A DNA stretch of 64,000 nucleotides from Neofusicoccum parvum (GCA_020912385.1 CP087216.1:1240001-1304000), one strand, 5' to 3'. Counted from the first letter of the stretch, positions 22,644 through 34,734 are shown. Made by a program: numbers and translations. The notes: a model not told the origin generated them from the sequence alone.

Positions 22644-24844
22644 ATGACCTCGGCCCTGAACAAGCGCCAGCAGGCGCGCAACGAGCGAGCGCTCCAGGAC
22701 CTGATCAAGTCCGTCCCCGGCAACGACAGGTGTGCCGACTGCAGTGCGCGGAACCCAGGTGCGTGATGAGCCCGCTGCCCTCAGGCCCTGCGCGCCCAAT
22801 GCTGACCATGTTCTGCAGGATGGGCAAGCTGGAGTGTGAGTGCCGGCCCACGCGATCCTCCCCGTTCCGCTGCGCGACTCTATTGCGAATGAAACACATG
22901 GACTGCTGGACACTGACACGGCGTTGTGATAATAGTTGGGCATCTTCCTCTGCATGCGGTGCGCCACGCTGCATCGCAAGCTCGGGACACACATCTCGAA
23001 GGTCAAGTCGCTGAGCATGGACAGCTGGAGTAACGATCAAGTCGACGTGCGTTTTTCTCTTTCCCGTCCAGCTGGCATGTAATAATTCTCGGCAGAACAT
23101 GAAGCGTGTAGGAAATGTGGCCTCCAACCGGATTTACAACTCGACCAACGTCAAGCCGAACATACCAATCGACGTGGACGAGGTCGAGGGTGCGCTGGAG
23201 CGCTTTATTCGACAGAAGTATGAACACAAGGCCTTCTCAGGAGAATCGCGACCCGGGACCAGGCAAAACACTGGCAGCACGAGCTCTGCAGAAGACCGCC
23301 CCCCGCCATTGCCCCCGAAGCCGGGCAAGCGCTTTGGATTCGGGCTCCGAACCTCTTCGGCTACCTTCCCAGCTTCCAAGCCAGACCCAAGCAGCCCTCC
23401 TTCATCTCCAGGCATGGGCGTTGGTCTGAGTGGATTTGGAGACTCTTCGCCACCCAGGGTGAACAAGGCATCGAGAGTATTCGGACATGACGTGCGAAGC
23501 GCATCTGCCGACAGCTTCGAAACCAAGCTGCAGACATTGAAAGAGATGGGCTTCCCGGACGAAAAGCGCAACATAACGGTACTCAAGGGTCTCAATGGGA
23601 ACCTGGAGAAATCAGTTGAAACATTGATAAGGCTTGGGGAGGGTGGAAGGAGTCTTTCCGGAGCACACACCCCTGTTTCTGCCCATAGCGAAAGTGCAAA
23701 CGGACTCTCCATAAGCCGGGCCAGGCCCTCTGCCCCTCCTCCAACCGCTCCGGCCGGAATGCACTCTATGAATCCTTTCGACAGACTTGATGCCCCTCAG
23801 GCGGCATCTCAACAGCATTATTCGGGCCTGCATCAACAGCCAACTGGAGCAGCATACAACCCCTTCCTTCCCTCCTCTCAACCATCCCAAGCTCCTGCTA
23901 CGGCTCACCCGTCTTTGGACCAATCTTTCCAGAATCTTCAGCTTTCTCAATCGCAGCAGCCACCACAGCTTTTTCCAAACCACACTGGAGGTCATGGTAC
24001 GCAAAGCCAGCAGCAAGGGTACAATCCGTTCCTGCAGACCTTTACACCTCCACCGGTACCGCAGATACCACCTCAGTTCACTGGCGCCCAGCAAAGCCAA
24101 TCACCTTATGGCCAACAAGGCGGATTTCAACCTTCTCCGGGAGTCAACCCATTCTTGAAGACATCTCGCTCCCAAGTTTTTACGCCCAGTAATCCCTTTA
24201 ATCCTCAATCATCTTCCGCCTCGATTTTCGGCCAGTCTTTCCAGCAACCGCAGCAACCGCAACAGCAGCAGCAATTCGAGGCTGCCCCTAACATGCAGAC
24301 GCAGTATTTCCAACAGCCACAGCAATCGGCGCATTTTGGATACGGCCAGCAGCAGCAGCAGCAGCAGCAGCACCCACAACATCCTAGTGTTGGATATCAG
24401 CAGGCGCAAGACCAGTTCCAGGCTCAAAATGCATACCAACAGTACCAGCAGCAGCAGAATCAATTTACCAATCCCTACCAGCCGCAGCCGCAGTTTCCGA
24501 TTCGTCAGGACAAAAATTCGATATTAGCTTTGTATGGGCAACCTCAGCTTGCACCAGCGCCAGCTTCTGGTTCTGCGGCGCCTGGTTCCGTCGAAGGTGC
24601 AGCAGCGAACGGACAGCCGAAACGTAGCGTGACCATGCCGATCTCTTCAAACACAGCAGGCGACATGGCAGGGCCAGCAGGCAGCATGAACCCGTTTGCG
24701 CAGGCGCCTGGCCAGCCTGCAGCGGGCACCGGTGCCGCTGGAGGGCGGCACGTTAGTCAAGAGAGTGTTGATTTCTCGGGGCTCATGGGCGGCAGACAAA
24801 GCCCGGACGCGTTCGCCGGGCTGAGCGCACGGTTTGGTCGATAG
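22644..24844 (+). CDS. ArfGAP with UBA domain and NPF/polyQ tail
   Basis: GTPase-activating protein for Arf-family GTPases. Exons 22644-22758, 22819-22835 (17 nt), 22936-23046 and 23096-24844; 663 residues. The zinc finger C-x2-C-x16-C-x2-C is built across three introns from CADCSARNPG, WASWS and LGIFLCMRCATLHRKLGTHI; the catalytic Arg is in CATLHR. The ArfGAP domain ends near residue 125. A UBA domain follows at ~222-265 (LQTLKEMGFPDEKRNITVLK). The rest is Q/P-rich with at least five NPF motifs (YNPFL, VNPFL, SNPFN, MNPFA), which bind EH-domain endocytic proteins, plus CAG-encoded polyQ at 24346-24369. The order ArfGAP-UBA-Q-rich resembles yeast Gts1 and fission-yeast Ucp3. Inferred role: vesicle coat and endocytic traffic, in the same process as clathrin. 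Confidence 0.93.
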
Positions 24845-25752
24845 GATGGAGAGCAAGGCGAATCGGATTTGATGGGCGCTTGCTATTTCTCAAGTCCGTC
24901 CTCCTCTGCAGCACCAGGTCTTGGATTAATTTAGGGAAAGGCACATCTGGCATTGCCTCTGCAATTGGATCTTGGCGGGAGCTCACAGTCATACGCAGCG
25001 TTGGCGCATGTCCAGCTGCAGCGGGGGGTTGGCATGGACTGCGGCAACTGCTGGCGCGGGAGTCCGCACAAACGATAGCTGTACAGATCAATGCAAGTAG
25101 TAATAAACGAAGCACCCTCGCAGAGACCGTGTCCCAGCACCAGACGGCGCGTCCGCTGGGTTGCTTGATTGGTCTAGTGCGGCAGGACAAAGCAGGGACG
25201 GCCTCGTGGAGCGCACGTGTGGAACGGCGCGAGATTGGCCGTCGCGGGCTTTGAGCGAGCAAAACTCTGGTCAGGAACACCCACTCCACCATGGCCGAGC
25301 CGAGCCGCTGCTCGTCGAGGCGCTTCGAGCACGGCGCGCGGTGGCTCGAGAGGATGGCCGGAAGGGCGGCCAGCAAATCAGCGCTCGAAGCGGCGCTGGG
25401 CCACTTCCCCGCGCGCTTAGAGGCCGGAAAACAGGCCTGTGACGTCTGGGCGCCCGGCGCATCACAGCCATCGGGCAGCTCCATTGGGCGCGTAGGACCC
25501 TCTCAGACAGCGATATCACGCGCGGCCCTACGCTGCCTGGCGCCGGCGAAGCACGCTCGAGTCTCGACCTCCAAGCTGACAGCCGCGCTCCTTCGTGCTC
25601 TCTTTCCTGAGACACTCCCACTGCGCCTGCCGCAGCTGTCATAATCCGCCTGCACCGCACCCCACCTCGCCGCCCGCCGTGCATGCGCAGCGTCGACACG
25701 CAACCCGCCGCCCGCCCGCCTCCCTCCGCCAGCTTTCTCGCACCCGGCCGCC
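24845..25752. other. Intergenic between ArfGAP and WW-PhoD genes
   Basis: Holds the ArfGAP 3' untranslated region, with an AATAAA at 25102-25107, and the promoter of the next gene. Open frames on the minus strand (24783-25484, 25503-25964) carry no family signature. Confidence 0.45.
25102..25107 (+). terminator. Candidate polyadenylation signal of the ArfGAP gene
   Basis: AATAAA 258 bases after the ArfGAP stop codon. Fungal poly(A) signals are degenerate, so this is suggestive only. Confidence 0.3.
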
Positions 25753-28700
25753 ATGGACGGCTCTCGGCGCCATGGCCGCCCCGAAGAGGAGCTCTTCCTG
25801 GGCCATGCCAGCAATGGGCCCGAGACGCCCACCGTTGGTCCGCTGCGCATCAACAAGCGCGACAACGCCGCCTCACCTCCGCCGCGCGCTGGCTCCGCTG
25901 GCAGCCTGAATGAAGGCCTTTCGCGCCCGCCGCCCGTTCCCAATTTTCCCGCGCCAGCATCCACGCCTCCCGCAGGCCCGCTGCCGTATCCCGACGACGG
26001 CCCGCGTCCGCAGCCTGCTGCCGCCCGCCGTGTCTACACGCCGCTCTCCGAGCGTGAAAGGACCTCGAGGAACAACACACCTGAGCAGGATGGACACCGG
26101 CGCCCGTCTGGGGGCTCTCCGCGCACACGCTTTGACGCCAACGACCCGCATAGGCCTACCGTCTCGGGCTATGCCTACGCACCCTATCCCGCCGACGAAG
26201 GCCGCGCGGGGTCTTCGCAGGGCAGGCCTACGGATAAGCGGCAGGGCACGCCGAAGCCGTTGCCTGCGTCACCGGGTCCGGAGACTCCAGACAAGGAGGA
26301 CTTGTTCCAGAAGGCCCCCAAGCGGGCTGGCCCGCAACCGCAAGATGCCACCCAGCGTCCGGTGGGAGTTGAACCAAATCCATATCCCGAGTACCACCAG
26401 CAGTATTGGCCACCGCCACCAACGGCCGCATCGCCGCCCCAGAACCAAGCTCTGAGAATACCAAACCCGGCGGGCGTGAATCGTCTCAGCTCCACCGCAT
26501 CAACATCGACAACGAGAGCGCAGAGGGGCTCTCCCCCTCCGCCTGAGACACCTGCAGCCGACCATCCTCCAGGCGGAGGAATTGAGGCTCGTTATGCCGC
26601 TGCTGGGATAGCGGGACCTTCTACCCTTAACAGCATTCAAGCACAAAATGCAGCGTCGACACAGCGGCTTAATCAGTATGGTGGACAGCCGCCTCAAGTG
26701 AGCTCTCCGCCCCAGCAAGCTCAGCAGCCACCTCAGCGGCCATGGACGCCAACTGAACAACCGGGAACGCAACCTCACGGCCCTCCAACTGTCTACCAAG
26801 GACTCTCAGAGGTCCGTCCACCTATTTCTTCATCCACTCCCCCAGTGGGCCCTCCTACAATGTCTTCTCCCCTTCCGTCCTCCGCAGGCCAGGTCCCAAC
26901 ACAGCAGGCTACGGCTCCCGGAGCAGCAGCGGTAGCCACCACCGGTCTCCGGCCTGGCGAGCAGACTTTAGAAACAGATTTCCAGCGCTTAAACGTTGGC
27001 GAGGAGCCACCGCCGGCATACTCCAGCGTGCAGCCTCAAGCCCCTCAGGGGTATCCCAACGACAAGCGCCCTTCTCCAGCAAATTCGCAGACCCCTGCGC
27101 AGCCTGTGGGCGTAGATGTGAATGTTGATCCCAGCCTCCAAGGACACCCAGCCTTTGCAAACCAGCAAGGCCAGCAACCAGGACTCGCACCTCAGCCGGG
27201 AATGCAGCCCCCCTCGCAAGCGCAGCCGCAGCCACAACAGCAGGCTGGACCAAGTAACTTGGCGCCTCTTCAGATTCTTCCCCATCAACAGAACGCGTCT
27301 CCTGGTCCTGGTCCCGGCCCAGCTTCTCCTCCGCCTCTCCCGGAAGGCTGGATTGCGCACCTAGACCCCAACTCCGGACACTACTATTACATTCATCTTC
27401 CAACACAGTCAACCCAATGGGAATTTCCAAAAGGTCCCACTCCTCTCAACCTTAGCGAACCTTTGTCTCCCACCGGCACTTTCGTCAACCCATTGACCTC
27501 TCCAGGACTGGGATCCTTCTCCGGGAAGCCTTTGGCATCACCTGGTTTTCCGCCCCAACAAGCAACGTACCATGAGGGCATGCCGGGCATGGCTGGTATT
27601 GCAAGCCCAACAGCTGCAGGCTTCACTGGTCCGCCGCCACAAGCTGGAGTCGACATGTACAAGATTCAACCTACCAATGGAGTCTACTTTGGGCCCTACT
27701 TACGTTACACCAACATGGATCTGGAGCGTGGCATTTGGCTCGGTTCGATCTTGCTAGTCACCGATGCCCCCCAGCCTCCAACCATCCATATTCATCAGAG
27801 TTTGGATCTCTCCCCGAATCCCCGACAGCTTAAACCCAATCCCATCTACAGCCACCAGAGATGGATTTTCTACAGATACGATATTGACCTCAAGATGGAA
27901 GAAGACCACGGTGCAAAGTGGACGTATGCTGTTACTTCCCATTTGGGTTGCACACGATATGAGTTCCTCGTCGCAGGGCGTCATGAGACTAGCTGGCGCT
28001 TTATTGCACACTCAGGCAACGACTTTGCACTCAATGTTGGTGCCAACGAACGTCAAAAGCTGGGTGGTGTCGGCTACATGTGGAAGGATATCTTGCAGAA
28101 GCACATCGAATGCGGCGGCTTCCATGTTCAGCTAGGTCTGGGCGACCAGATCTACGCGGACCGTGTCTGGAAGGAAATACCACTGCTCAAGCAATGGACA
28201 TCGATGAGTGGAAAAGATGTCCGGAAGAATGCACAATGGACAGCAAAGCACGAGGAAGATGTTACGCATTCATACTTCCACTACTATACCAGCCATTTTG
28301 ATCAGCCTCATCTTCGCGAGGCGTTTGCGCAAATCCCGCACGTCTTGACTCTAGATGACCACGATATGTAAGTACTCGTTTCCGATTGTTACTCCGTGCC
28401 GTGTTAGACTAGCCTTGCTAACGTGGTGATAGCTTTGATGGCTGGGGCTCCTATCCTGAGTATATGCAATTCTCCAACATGTTCAAGAACATCGGACGAA
28501 TCGGCATCGAGATGTATCTCTTATTTCAGCACCACACAACCCTGGAGATTCTTCGCAATGTGAACAATGACCAGGATCTCTTCACTATCACCGGAACTGG
28601 CTGGCACTTCGTCAAGTACTTGGGTCCGTCAGTCGTGGTAGTCGGCCCGGATACTCGGTCCGAGAGGAACCCGCACCAGGTCATGGCTGGCCCAACATAT

Positions 28701-29635
28701 CAAGGCCTCTTTCCCAAGGTAGCACTGTTACCTCCCAGCGTCCAACACTGCATCTGGATGGTGCCTGTGCCTCTGATATATCCGCGTCTAGAATCAGTTG
28801 AGCACCTGGCCAGCACTATGGCTACAGGCAAGAAGGCCGTCACGGGTACTTTTAACATGCTTGGAAAGGTTACAAGCTCAGTCGCTGGTGTCGTTGGCGC
28901 CAAGGGGGTTGTCGGCGATGGCTTCAACTCGGTCAAGAAAGCTGTTGGAAAGTCCGGCTTGATGAGTGGTGTTCTCAGTCCCTTTGGAGAGATTGACATG
29001 CTTGATGAGCTCCGAGATCAGTGGACGCATGAATCCAAGGTGGGTTGTCTGTTTAGGCGTGGGCCTATGATATCTTCTAACAGTCGTCAATATAGGATCT
29101 CGAGCGAACCTACCTGATTCGCACGCTCCAGGGTATTGCGCACAACAAGTCTCTCCGGATCACGTTCCTTTCCGGAGACGTCAATTGCTGCGGTGCAGGC
29201 CTCGTCCACGACCCATCTCGTCTTCAGGACCACAAGACGATGTACCAGATCATATCCTCCAGTGTGGTGAACAGTCCGCCGTCTTCCTATGTTCTGCGTC
29301 TCCTTCACAACAACAAGCCTCTCTACGTCCCTGCCAACGGCCATCGTTCCACACACAGCCCATCCGATACCAAGGAGGAGATGATGGAAATCTTCACACA
29401 GGACGTGAATGGTCAGCCACGCGAGATGAAACGGCTGATGGGTCGCCGAAACTACGTCGCTTGTGTCATCTACGATCCAGAGATTGTCAACGGCACATTT
29501 GGCCAAGCAGTGCCCGGCCATGGGGGTGGCAAGTTGAGCATCGCAGTTGACTTCATGGTGCAGAACGAGAACCTCTATGGTGCGCCGATGAAGTATGGAC
29601 CGGTCATCATCCCAAGTCTCGAATATGGCCGGTAG
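25753..29635 (+). CDS. WW domain plus PhoD-like metallophosphatase
   Basis: Exons 25753-28367, 28433-29039 and 29096-29635; 1,253 residues. Residues 1-~520 are disordered and Pro/Gln-rich. A WW domain follows at ~525-562 (PLPEGWIAHLDPNSGHYYYI ... STQWEFP), with both Trp residues and the YYY core. The C-terminal half is a PhoD-type phosphatase-like domain, with blocks such as FLVAGRHETSWRF, QLGLGDQIYAD, LTLDDHDIFDGWGS and ITFLSGDVNCCGAG; these hold candidate metal ligands (GDQ, DDHD, SGDVN). PhoD enzymes are Ca/Fe-dependent phosphodiesterases or phosphatases; the fungal WW-linked form has no function known to me. No signal peptide is visible, so a cytosolic site is likely, unlike bacterial PhoD. 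The WW domain suggests recruitment to PPxY or proline-rich partners. Confidence 0.92.
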
Positions 29636-30325
29636 GAATCTCTCTTAGAATGAGGACACGACGCTGGGAGACAAAGGCAAGCAAGAAAACGACGAGATCA
29701 TACGGCGATACCACTTTCCTTTTTTTTCGTTCTGTCGGCCTTTTTTCTTTCTTTTTCTCTTCTCTTCCTCTCTTCTCGAAGGAGTCGAAATTAGCGTGGC
29801 ATTACAGGTTCCAGGGGCACCTTCTCAACTTGGGGAAGCGGGGCGGAAAGCATGTATCGTAGACAGCGTGTGGCCTTTGGCGAAAGCGGAGAAGGAACTG
29901 GTGCGGTGGTGTTCCGGCCGTCCGTAGGCAGCATACCTACACAGTAGAGATTCATGAAATTCATGACCAATTTGCGTGTCTAATTGTCCGAAGTCCGAGG
30001 CGAAGAAATGGGCCCCTGAAAGAGAGAACAGCCCCCACCCCTTGTTGACGAAGGGACCTTCATTGACGTGGTCGGCGGAGACGTCGGCGGGCACGTGCGT
30101 CTCTGGGATTCCACCCAGCGAGCTCGGCGCTCGCGAGGACGTTGGCAACCATCACCCGCCGACGCTCTCTTGTCTCTCTTTGCAACGCCAGACTGGCTAT
30201 CCCACTGGCGGCGTTCTGTGTCGAATTGCCTTTCGAAAGTCCGCTCCCTGCGCCTTTACCGGCCCCTTTGCGACCTGCCCAGCAGTACCCCTCCACATCC
30301 CACCTTCTGCACCGCTTCACGCGTC
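29636..30325. other. Intergenic
   Basis: Holds the 3' end of the WW-PhoD transcript, with a T-rich tract at 29,718-29,770, and the promoter of the mitochondrial coiled-coil gene. No other feature seen. Confidence 0.45.
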
Positions 30326-31381
30326 ATGGCAGCACCCAGCGCACTTGCAGGGACATTTCCACGATTGCTGCGCTCAAGCATCGCCCAGCGCTCAATGCTT
30401 TCCGACCGAGCGACGATTTACTATGCCGTACCGAGCCTTCTGTCACATTCACGCAACATCGCGTCCGGCACTTGCGCCAGCCGTCTCCAGCGGGAAAGCC
30501 GCCCAAGTGGGCCAATTCCCGCACCTTATACATTGCATCAGTCAAGAGAGCGCCGGGTGGACCTCTCGAGGACAGCACGGCGAGCATTCTCGGCAACAGC
30601 TGTTCGGACGAAAGATCACCACTTCGACACGCTCAAGTTCGTGCAGAGGCTGAAGGATGAGGGCCTCACTGAGGAGCAGGCGGTAGCGATGATGAAGGTC
30701 TTGAGCGATGTGATAGAAGAGAGGTACGTGAATGCCGCGCCCCGGCAAGCCTGCTTCAGCGTACCCAGCTTTACCTCCATGGCACCCTTTCGCGCCACTG
30801 ACAGGCTCGCCTATCCCAGTATACAGAATCTTACGCGCACCATGGTGCTTCGCGAAGACCAAGAGCGGGCGACGTACACGCAAAAGGTTGATTTCGCGAA
30901 GCTGCGCTCCGAATTGTTGACGGCCGACTCGACCGAGATGTCCCTGACGCGCGCGTCGCACGAACGCCTTACAAACGAGATTGCGAAGCTCAACAGCAGA
31001 CTACGGGACGAGATACAGCGTACGCAGGCCAGCGTGCGGTTGGACCTAAACCTCGAAAAAGGCCGCATCAGAGAGGAGGCCAATGTGCAGGAGCTCAAGC
31101 TTAAGGAGACAGAGACTAGGATCGAGCAGGAGACAGCAGTGCTGCGGGAGAAGCTGGAGGCGGTCAAGTTTACAACGCTGCAGTGGCTGATGTAAGTGCT
31201 CCTCCTTTTGGGGTTGCGGTGGTTGAGACGCATCCATGGGCTGCTCGTGCTTCCTGGACGGAGGGTGCCTCAGCAGCTTTTCGCCGGCTCCATGGTCTGG
31301 ACACGATGGCTAACAGCGAACAGGGGTGTCTGCACGGGTACGGCGGCACTGATTCTCGGTGCTTGGAGATTGCTCATGTGA
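30326..31381 (+). CDS. FMP32: Mitochondrial coiled-coil membrane protein, CCDC90/MCUR1 (DUF1640) family
   Basis: Exons 30326-30723, 30820-31191 and 31324-31381; 275 residues. The first ~90 are Arg/Ser-rich with no acidic residues until late, a mitochondrial targeting signal ending around RRAFSATA, a typical cleavage site. Next is the family block HHFDTLKFVQRLKDEGLTEE followed by QAVAMMKVLSDVIEES, then a long coiled coil (MSLTRASHERLTNEIAKLNS to VLREKLEAVKFTTLQWLM). The tiny last exon encodes the C-terminal membrane helix (GVCTGTAALILGAWRLLM). This is the architecture of yeast Fmp32 and animal CCDC90/MCUR1 inner-membrane proteins, implicated in complex IV assembly, proline metabolism or the calcium uniporter. 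Intron 1 (96 nt) is a multiple of three without a stop. Upstream in-frame Mets exist, but 30326 gives the natural presequence. Confidence 0.88.
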
Positions 31382-32508
31382 AGGCGTAGCCGGCATTGCG
31401 AGAGGGCCTCTGAGGACGGGTGCATTTGCAAAACAGGCCGGTGGCTTGCCCTGGCGACGGCCCATGTTTGAGAAGAAGGGCAGGCCCGTCGCCGGAGGGA
31501 ATGGTGGCTCGCCGGGGCGTTGCGCACACGGCACCAGCTCAAAACAGCAGTGGAGGACGAGGAGCTTGCCAGGCCGAGACAAGAGAGCATGCAGGACGGC
31601 GGGCTGTCGAGGTGCAGAGGCCAGCGCGCCGGACCGCGTCAGGCATGTTCTTCTGGAAACGCTATATTGAAGATCTCCCGCACGCCGAGGCGGTGGGATA
31701 ACACACCAGGAGGGCGGCAGGAGGCGGGCGACAACATGTAGCATAGCGCAGCACGCGACCATCTCGAGCAAAAATAGAACACAGCACGCAGCCGCTGCCG
31801 GCACAGCTGCCGGCGCCGGTTCCAGCGCTTGCACCGGGCTGCAATTGGGCGGGCTTCAGGGTCATGCTGGTCTGCCATCTCAGCCCTCCGATCGCTATCA
31901 GGGAGATCTCGCGGACGCTGCGGCGGCGCTGCTGGGGCACGGCCGAGAGGCCAGCCGGGGCGGCCAGGAGAAGGGCGCGAGGCGAGTGCACACTGGGCGC
32001 GAGGCCTTCTCCTGGAGATCGTCGGCGCATGAGCGCGCGCGACACAGCCAGATCACGGGGTCTGGCCCCGGCGCGGCGGGCTGTGATTGGCGCGTCGCGG
32101 TGCAGTGCGCGCAAAACCAGGCGGGCCAGCGTGCAGGCGGTGGACGGCTGCCTGGCGGCGGCTGCGCAGCGGGCGGGAGATTTTTTCTGGCGGCCGCATG
32201 CGCGTGTGGGTGCGTGGAGCAGGCGGGTGCGTGGCCGCGCAGGTGCGCAGCGCTGCGCTGCTGCTGGGCGCGCCAGATCTCGCTGGGCCGGGCGGCGTGT
32301 AGGCGTGGGCCGCAGCCTCCTGCGCAAAGACGCTCGCTGCTGCGCGGGGCATCTTAGAAAACGCTTGGCAAGCACTTAATCCACCGGCCCTCGTCCCGTC
32401 ACTCTCCCCCAACACCATATCGCAAACCTACACAATCCTCCCTCCTCCTCCATCCCACCCCCCCCAGCGTCTCCCACTGCCCGCACCACCCCGTCTTCCA
32501 CCGTCGAA
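31382..32508. other. Intergenic, promoter region of the 14-3-3 gene
   Basis: Very GC-rich, with frames open on both strands from 31.6 to 32.4 kb and no family signature. The last ~120 bases are strongly pyrimidine-rich and contain a C8 run at 32,459, typical of promoters and leaders of highly expressed fungal genes. Confidence 0.45.
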
Positions 32509-33868
32509 ATGGCCAACGAAGTAAGTCTGCCCCCCGCCCGCTCTCGCCGCCCCCTAATCGCGAGACCGCCCAACGCCCCCCTCTGCCGTCACCGCAGCTG
32601 CCGTGGCAGGACGAGCCTGTGCTGACCCGCCTGCCTCCCACAGCGTGAGAGGTACGCCCCGCCGCGCCCGCTGGCCGCAGTCCCCGTGTCCTGACCGACC
32701 TGCAGCAAAACTTTCCTCGCCCGCCTGTGCGAGCAGGCTGAGCGCTACGATGGTACGTCACCCACTCCCTTGGTGGCCCGCCGTTGGTCGCTGACTCTGG
32801 TGCCTCGCAGAGATGGTTACGTACATGAAGGTCAGTCATCCCGAGCATTGAAAATGAGCGAGCTGAGCGGCTGACGTGGACCACAGGAAGTTGCAAAGGT
32901 ATGCACACCCTCGCCGCGCGGGCGCAGCAATTGAGGGAAACACGTGGTTAACACAGCAGCTGTCGCAGCTCGGCGGTGAGCTTACCGTGGATGAGCGCAA
33001 CCTTCTGTCCGTCGCCTACAAGAACGTCGTCGGTACCCGCCGTGCGTCGTGGCGCATAATCTCGTCGATCGAGCAGAAGGAGGAGTCGAAGGGCTCTGAC
33101 AAGCACGTCGGCACCATCCGCGACTACCGCCAGAAGATCGAGACCGAGCTCGAGAAGGTCTGCCAGGACGTCCTCGATGTCCTTGACGACTCCCTCATCC
33201 CCAAGGCCGAGTCCGGCGAGTCCAAGGTCTTCTACCACAAGATGTACGTCAACCGCCGTGCCCGCGTCGACAGCCGCTGCCGCGGCCGCGCGCCGCTGCA
33301 GGCTGGCGCCGCCATCGCCGTCGAGGCAGCTCACTGATTTGGTTCGGCTCAACAGGAAGGGTGACTACCACCGCTACCTCGCCGAGTTCGCGTCGGGCGA
33401 GAAGCGCAAGGTCGCCGCCACGGCCGCGCACGAGGCTTACAAGGTTCGTTTGCCATGTGCCGCGCGACCAGAGTCGCAATTGAAACGGCTACGGCTAACC
33501 CAAAACTCCAGACTGCCACGGACGTGGCCCAGACGGAGCTCACGCCCACGCATCCCATCCGCCTTGGTCTTGCGCTCAACTTCTCTGTCTTCTACTACGA
33601 GATCCTCAACTCGCCCGACCGTGCGTGCCACCTTGCCAAGCAGGCGTTCGATGACGCCATCGCCGAGCTCGACTCGCTGTCGGAGGAGTCGTACCGCGAC
33701 AGCACGCTCATCATGCAGCTCCTCCGCGACAACCTCACGCTCTGGACCTCTTCGGACGGCAACGAGCCCGAGCCGGCGTCCGAGGCACCCAAGGCCGAGG
33801 ACAAGCCGGCCGAGGAGGCGCCCAAGGCCGCTGAGACGACCGAGGAGCAGCCCGCCGCTGCCTCCTAA
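32509..33868 (+). CDS. BMH1: 14-3-3 protein
   Basis: Phosphoserine/threonine-binding dimeric adaptor. Eight exons: 32509-32520, 32644-32651, 32706-32752, 32811-32830, 32887-32898, 32969-33243, 33356-33443 and 33512-33868; 272 residues. The first five exons are only 12, 8, 47, 20 and 12 nt. They splice to [20 protein letters not shown], then YDEMVTYMKEVAK, then [19 protein letters not shown]. The 14-3-3 signatures [10 protein letters not shown] and [20 protein letters not shown] are intact, as are groove residues in RRASWR and the [10 protein letters not shown] helix. The tail is acidic and Ala/Glu/Pro-rich, usual for fungi. Exon 6 has three nearby in-frame acceptors. Likely binds many phosphoproteins in signalling, cell cycle and metabolism. 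Confidence 0.96.
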
Positions 33869-34734
33869 GCGGGGATGGTTGCGGTGCGTTGACAAGGCAT
33901 CTGATGTTACTGCCGCGGCCTGGTCTCCACGGCTCATCTGGTAAGACACGGTCTTTCTTGAGGGAACTGAAGCAAACGGTTCGGGGGCAGCAAGGGTGGC
34001 GTATAGTTGTCTGAGGATCGAATCATCATGGAAAGCGAAGAGTTAACGTGCTTGGTTCGGCTTCGGAACGGTGATCCTTTGATTGTCTTGTTTTCCCTTT
34101 TCCCTTTTCCATGGTCTGCTCTCTTTGAATCATCCTCCGAGTACACTAGCGATGCGTGATTCTTTAGGGATTCTATATCCCCGATTACCAATGATATCGA
34201 CACGTCTCCTCAGACCACTGATGGCATGTGGTGAGAATAGGGGTCGACGCTCGACGCTCAGACCCGTGGGACAGACAGCATCATGACTTCTCGGCACTAA
34301 GGCCGCGCCGCTCGCGCACGCCTCTCGATACGGGTCATGTGTGCACGCGATAGGCGCACCCCCCGCGGGCAGGCAGACGGCGGAGGGCGCGCAATGGCAG
34401 CCGCACGTGGCGTGCTTTCATTCACGGCCGCGCCGGCGGCGACGGTGCAGGAGCGCCTCGCAGGCGCGGCAGGATGCGGGCGTCCTATGGGAGAGGCGTG
34501 AAGGCGAGCGAAGGGTGAGTCTGGCGTGGTGCAGCGTCTCGGAGGCACGAGGCCAGGCGCGCTGTGGTGCCGCCGCGATCCGCCGCCTGGCAGCGCTGGC
34601 GCTGGCGCCCGTCGGCGGGGGCTGCAGCAAACGCCGACGGCTAGGCCGCATCGGGGGAGCTGCTCTGGAAATTTTGGACGCTGCGCCTGCGATCGCGACT
34701 CCCAGACCCCAGACCCCAGTGCACGCCGCCCGCC
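33869..34734. other. Intergenic between 14-3-3 and YTM1
   Basis: Contains the 14-3-3 3' untranslated region (to about 34.2 kb) and the GC-rich YTM1 promoter. The open frame 34341-34835 (plus) overlaps the YTM1 start in another frame and is not supported. Confidence 0.45.

Noticed and set aside
31640..32420. Open frames of up to 237 codons on both strands before the 14-3-3 gene
   Set aside because: Low-complexity Arg/Ala/Gly translation with no conserved block; this is the 14-3-3 promoter side.
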